A DNA stretch of 5,255 nt from contig JAGXHO010000264.1 of assembly GCA_024636105.1 (NCBI GenBank), forward strand, positions 1-5,255, in the 5' to 3' direction. Source of the DNA: Trueperaceae bacterium (GTDB taxonomy: Bacteria; Deinococcota; Deinococci; Deinococcales; Trueperaceae). The translations under genes and the position numbers were made by a program. The notes under the pieces were generated by a model. The model worked only from the letters and a program-made list of their open reading frames with translations, was not told where the DNA came from and made no database searches. Below are positions 5,255 to 5,255 of this stretch, piece after piece. Every line of letters begins with the position of its first letter. The first letter of the stretch is position 1.

Positions 5255-5255
5255 G

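Overview
The window is about 5.3 kb of very GC-rich bacterial chromosome (roughly 70% G+C by eye) and is densely coding. It holds seven protein genes, no RNA genes, no CRISPR array and no recognisable mobile element. Six genes are on the minus strand and one is on the plus strand. The taxon cannot be fixed from the sequence. High GC, a cysteine-less FmdB-type protein and a TANNNT motif directly before the gpsA start would fit Deinococcota (Trueperaceae-like), but a high-GC actinobacterial or Chloroflexota relative is not excluded.

Left part (1-2480, minus strand, read right to left): gpsA (glycerol-3-phosphate dehydrogenase, the entry step to phospholipid synthesis) is followed after about 100 bp by an ABC-2 type exporter pair. 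The pair is an ATPase whose best start is a TTG with a well-placed GGAGG, and a permease that starts at a GTG overlapping the ATPase stop and runs off the left edge.

Middle (2481-3024): an 88-bp divergent intergenic region separates gpsA from a small plus-strand gene. That gene has the FmdB/CxxC_CxxC_SSSS core but lacks all four zinc-ribbon cysteines, and it ends in a low-complexity tail encoded by 15-bp tandem repeats. A perfect 21-bp inverted repeat with a 3-nt loop lies between this gene and the converging cluster and is the likely shared terminator.

Right part (3025-5254, minus strand): a tightly packed cluster reads nif3-like, then tmk (thymidylate kinase), then a glutaminyl-peptide cyclotransferase lipoprotein. 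Both junctions are 4-nt ATGA overlaps, so the three are probably one translationally coupled transcript. Its promoter lies beyond the right edge.

Most of the window is housekeeping. The points most worth a second look are the cysteine-less FmdB-like protein with its repeat tail, the regulatory palindrome in its leader, and the joining of an exported pyroglutamate-forming enzyme to tmk and nif3.
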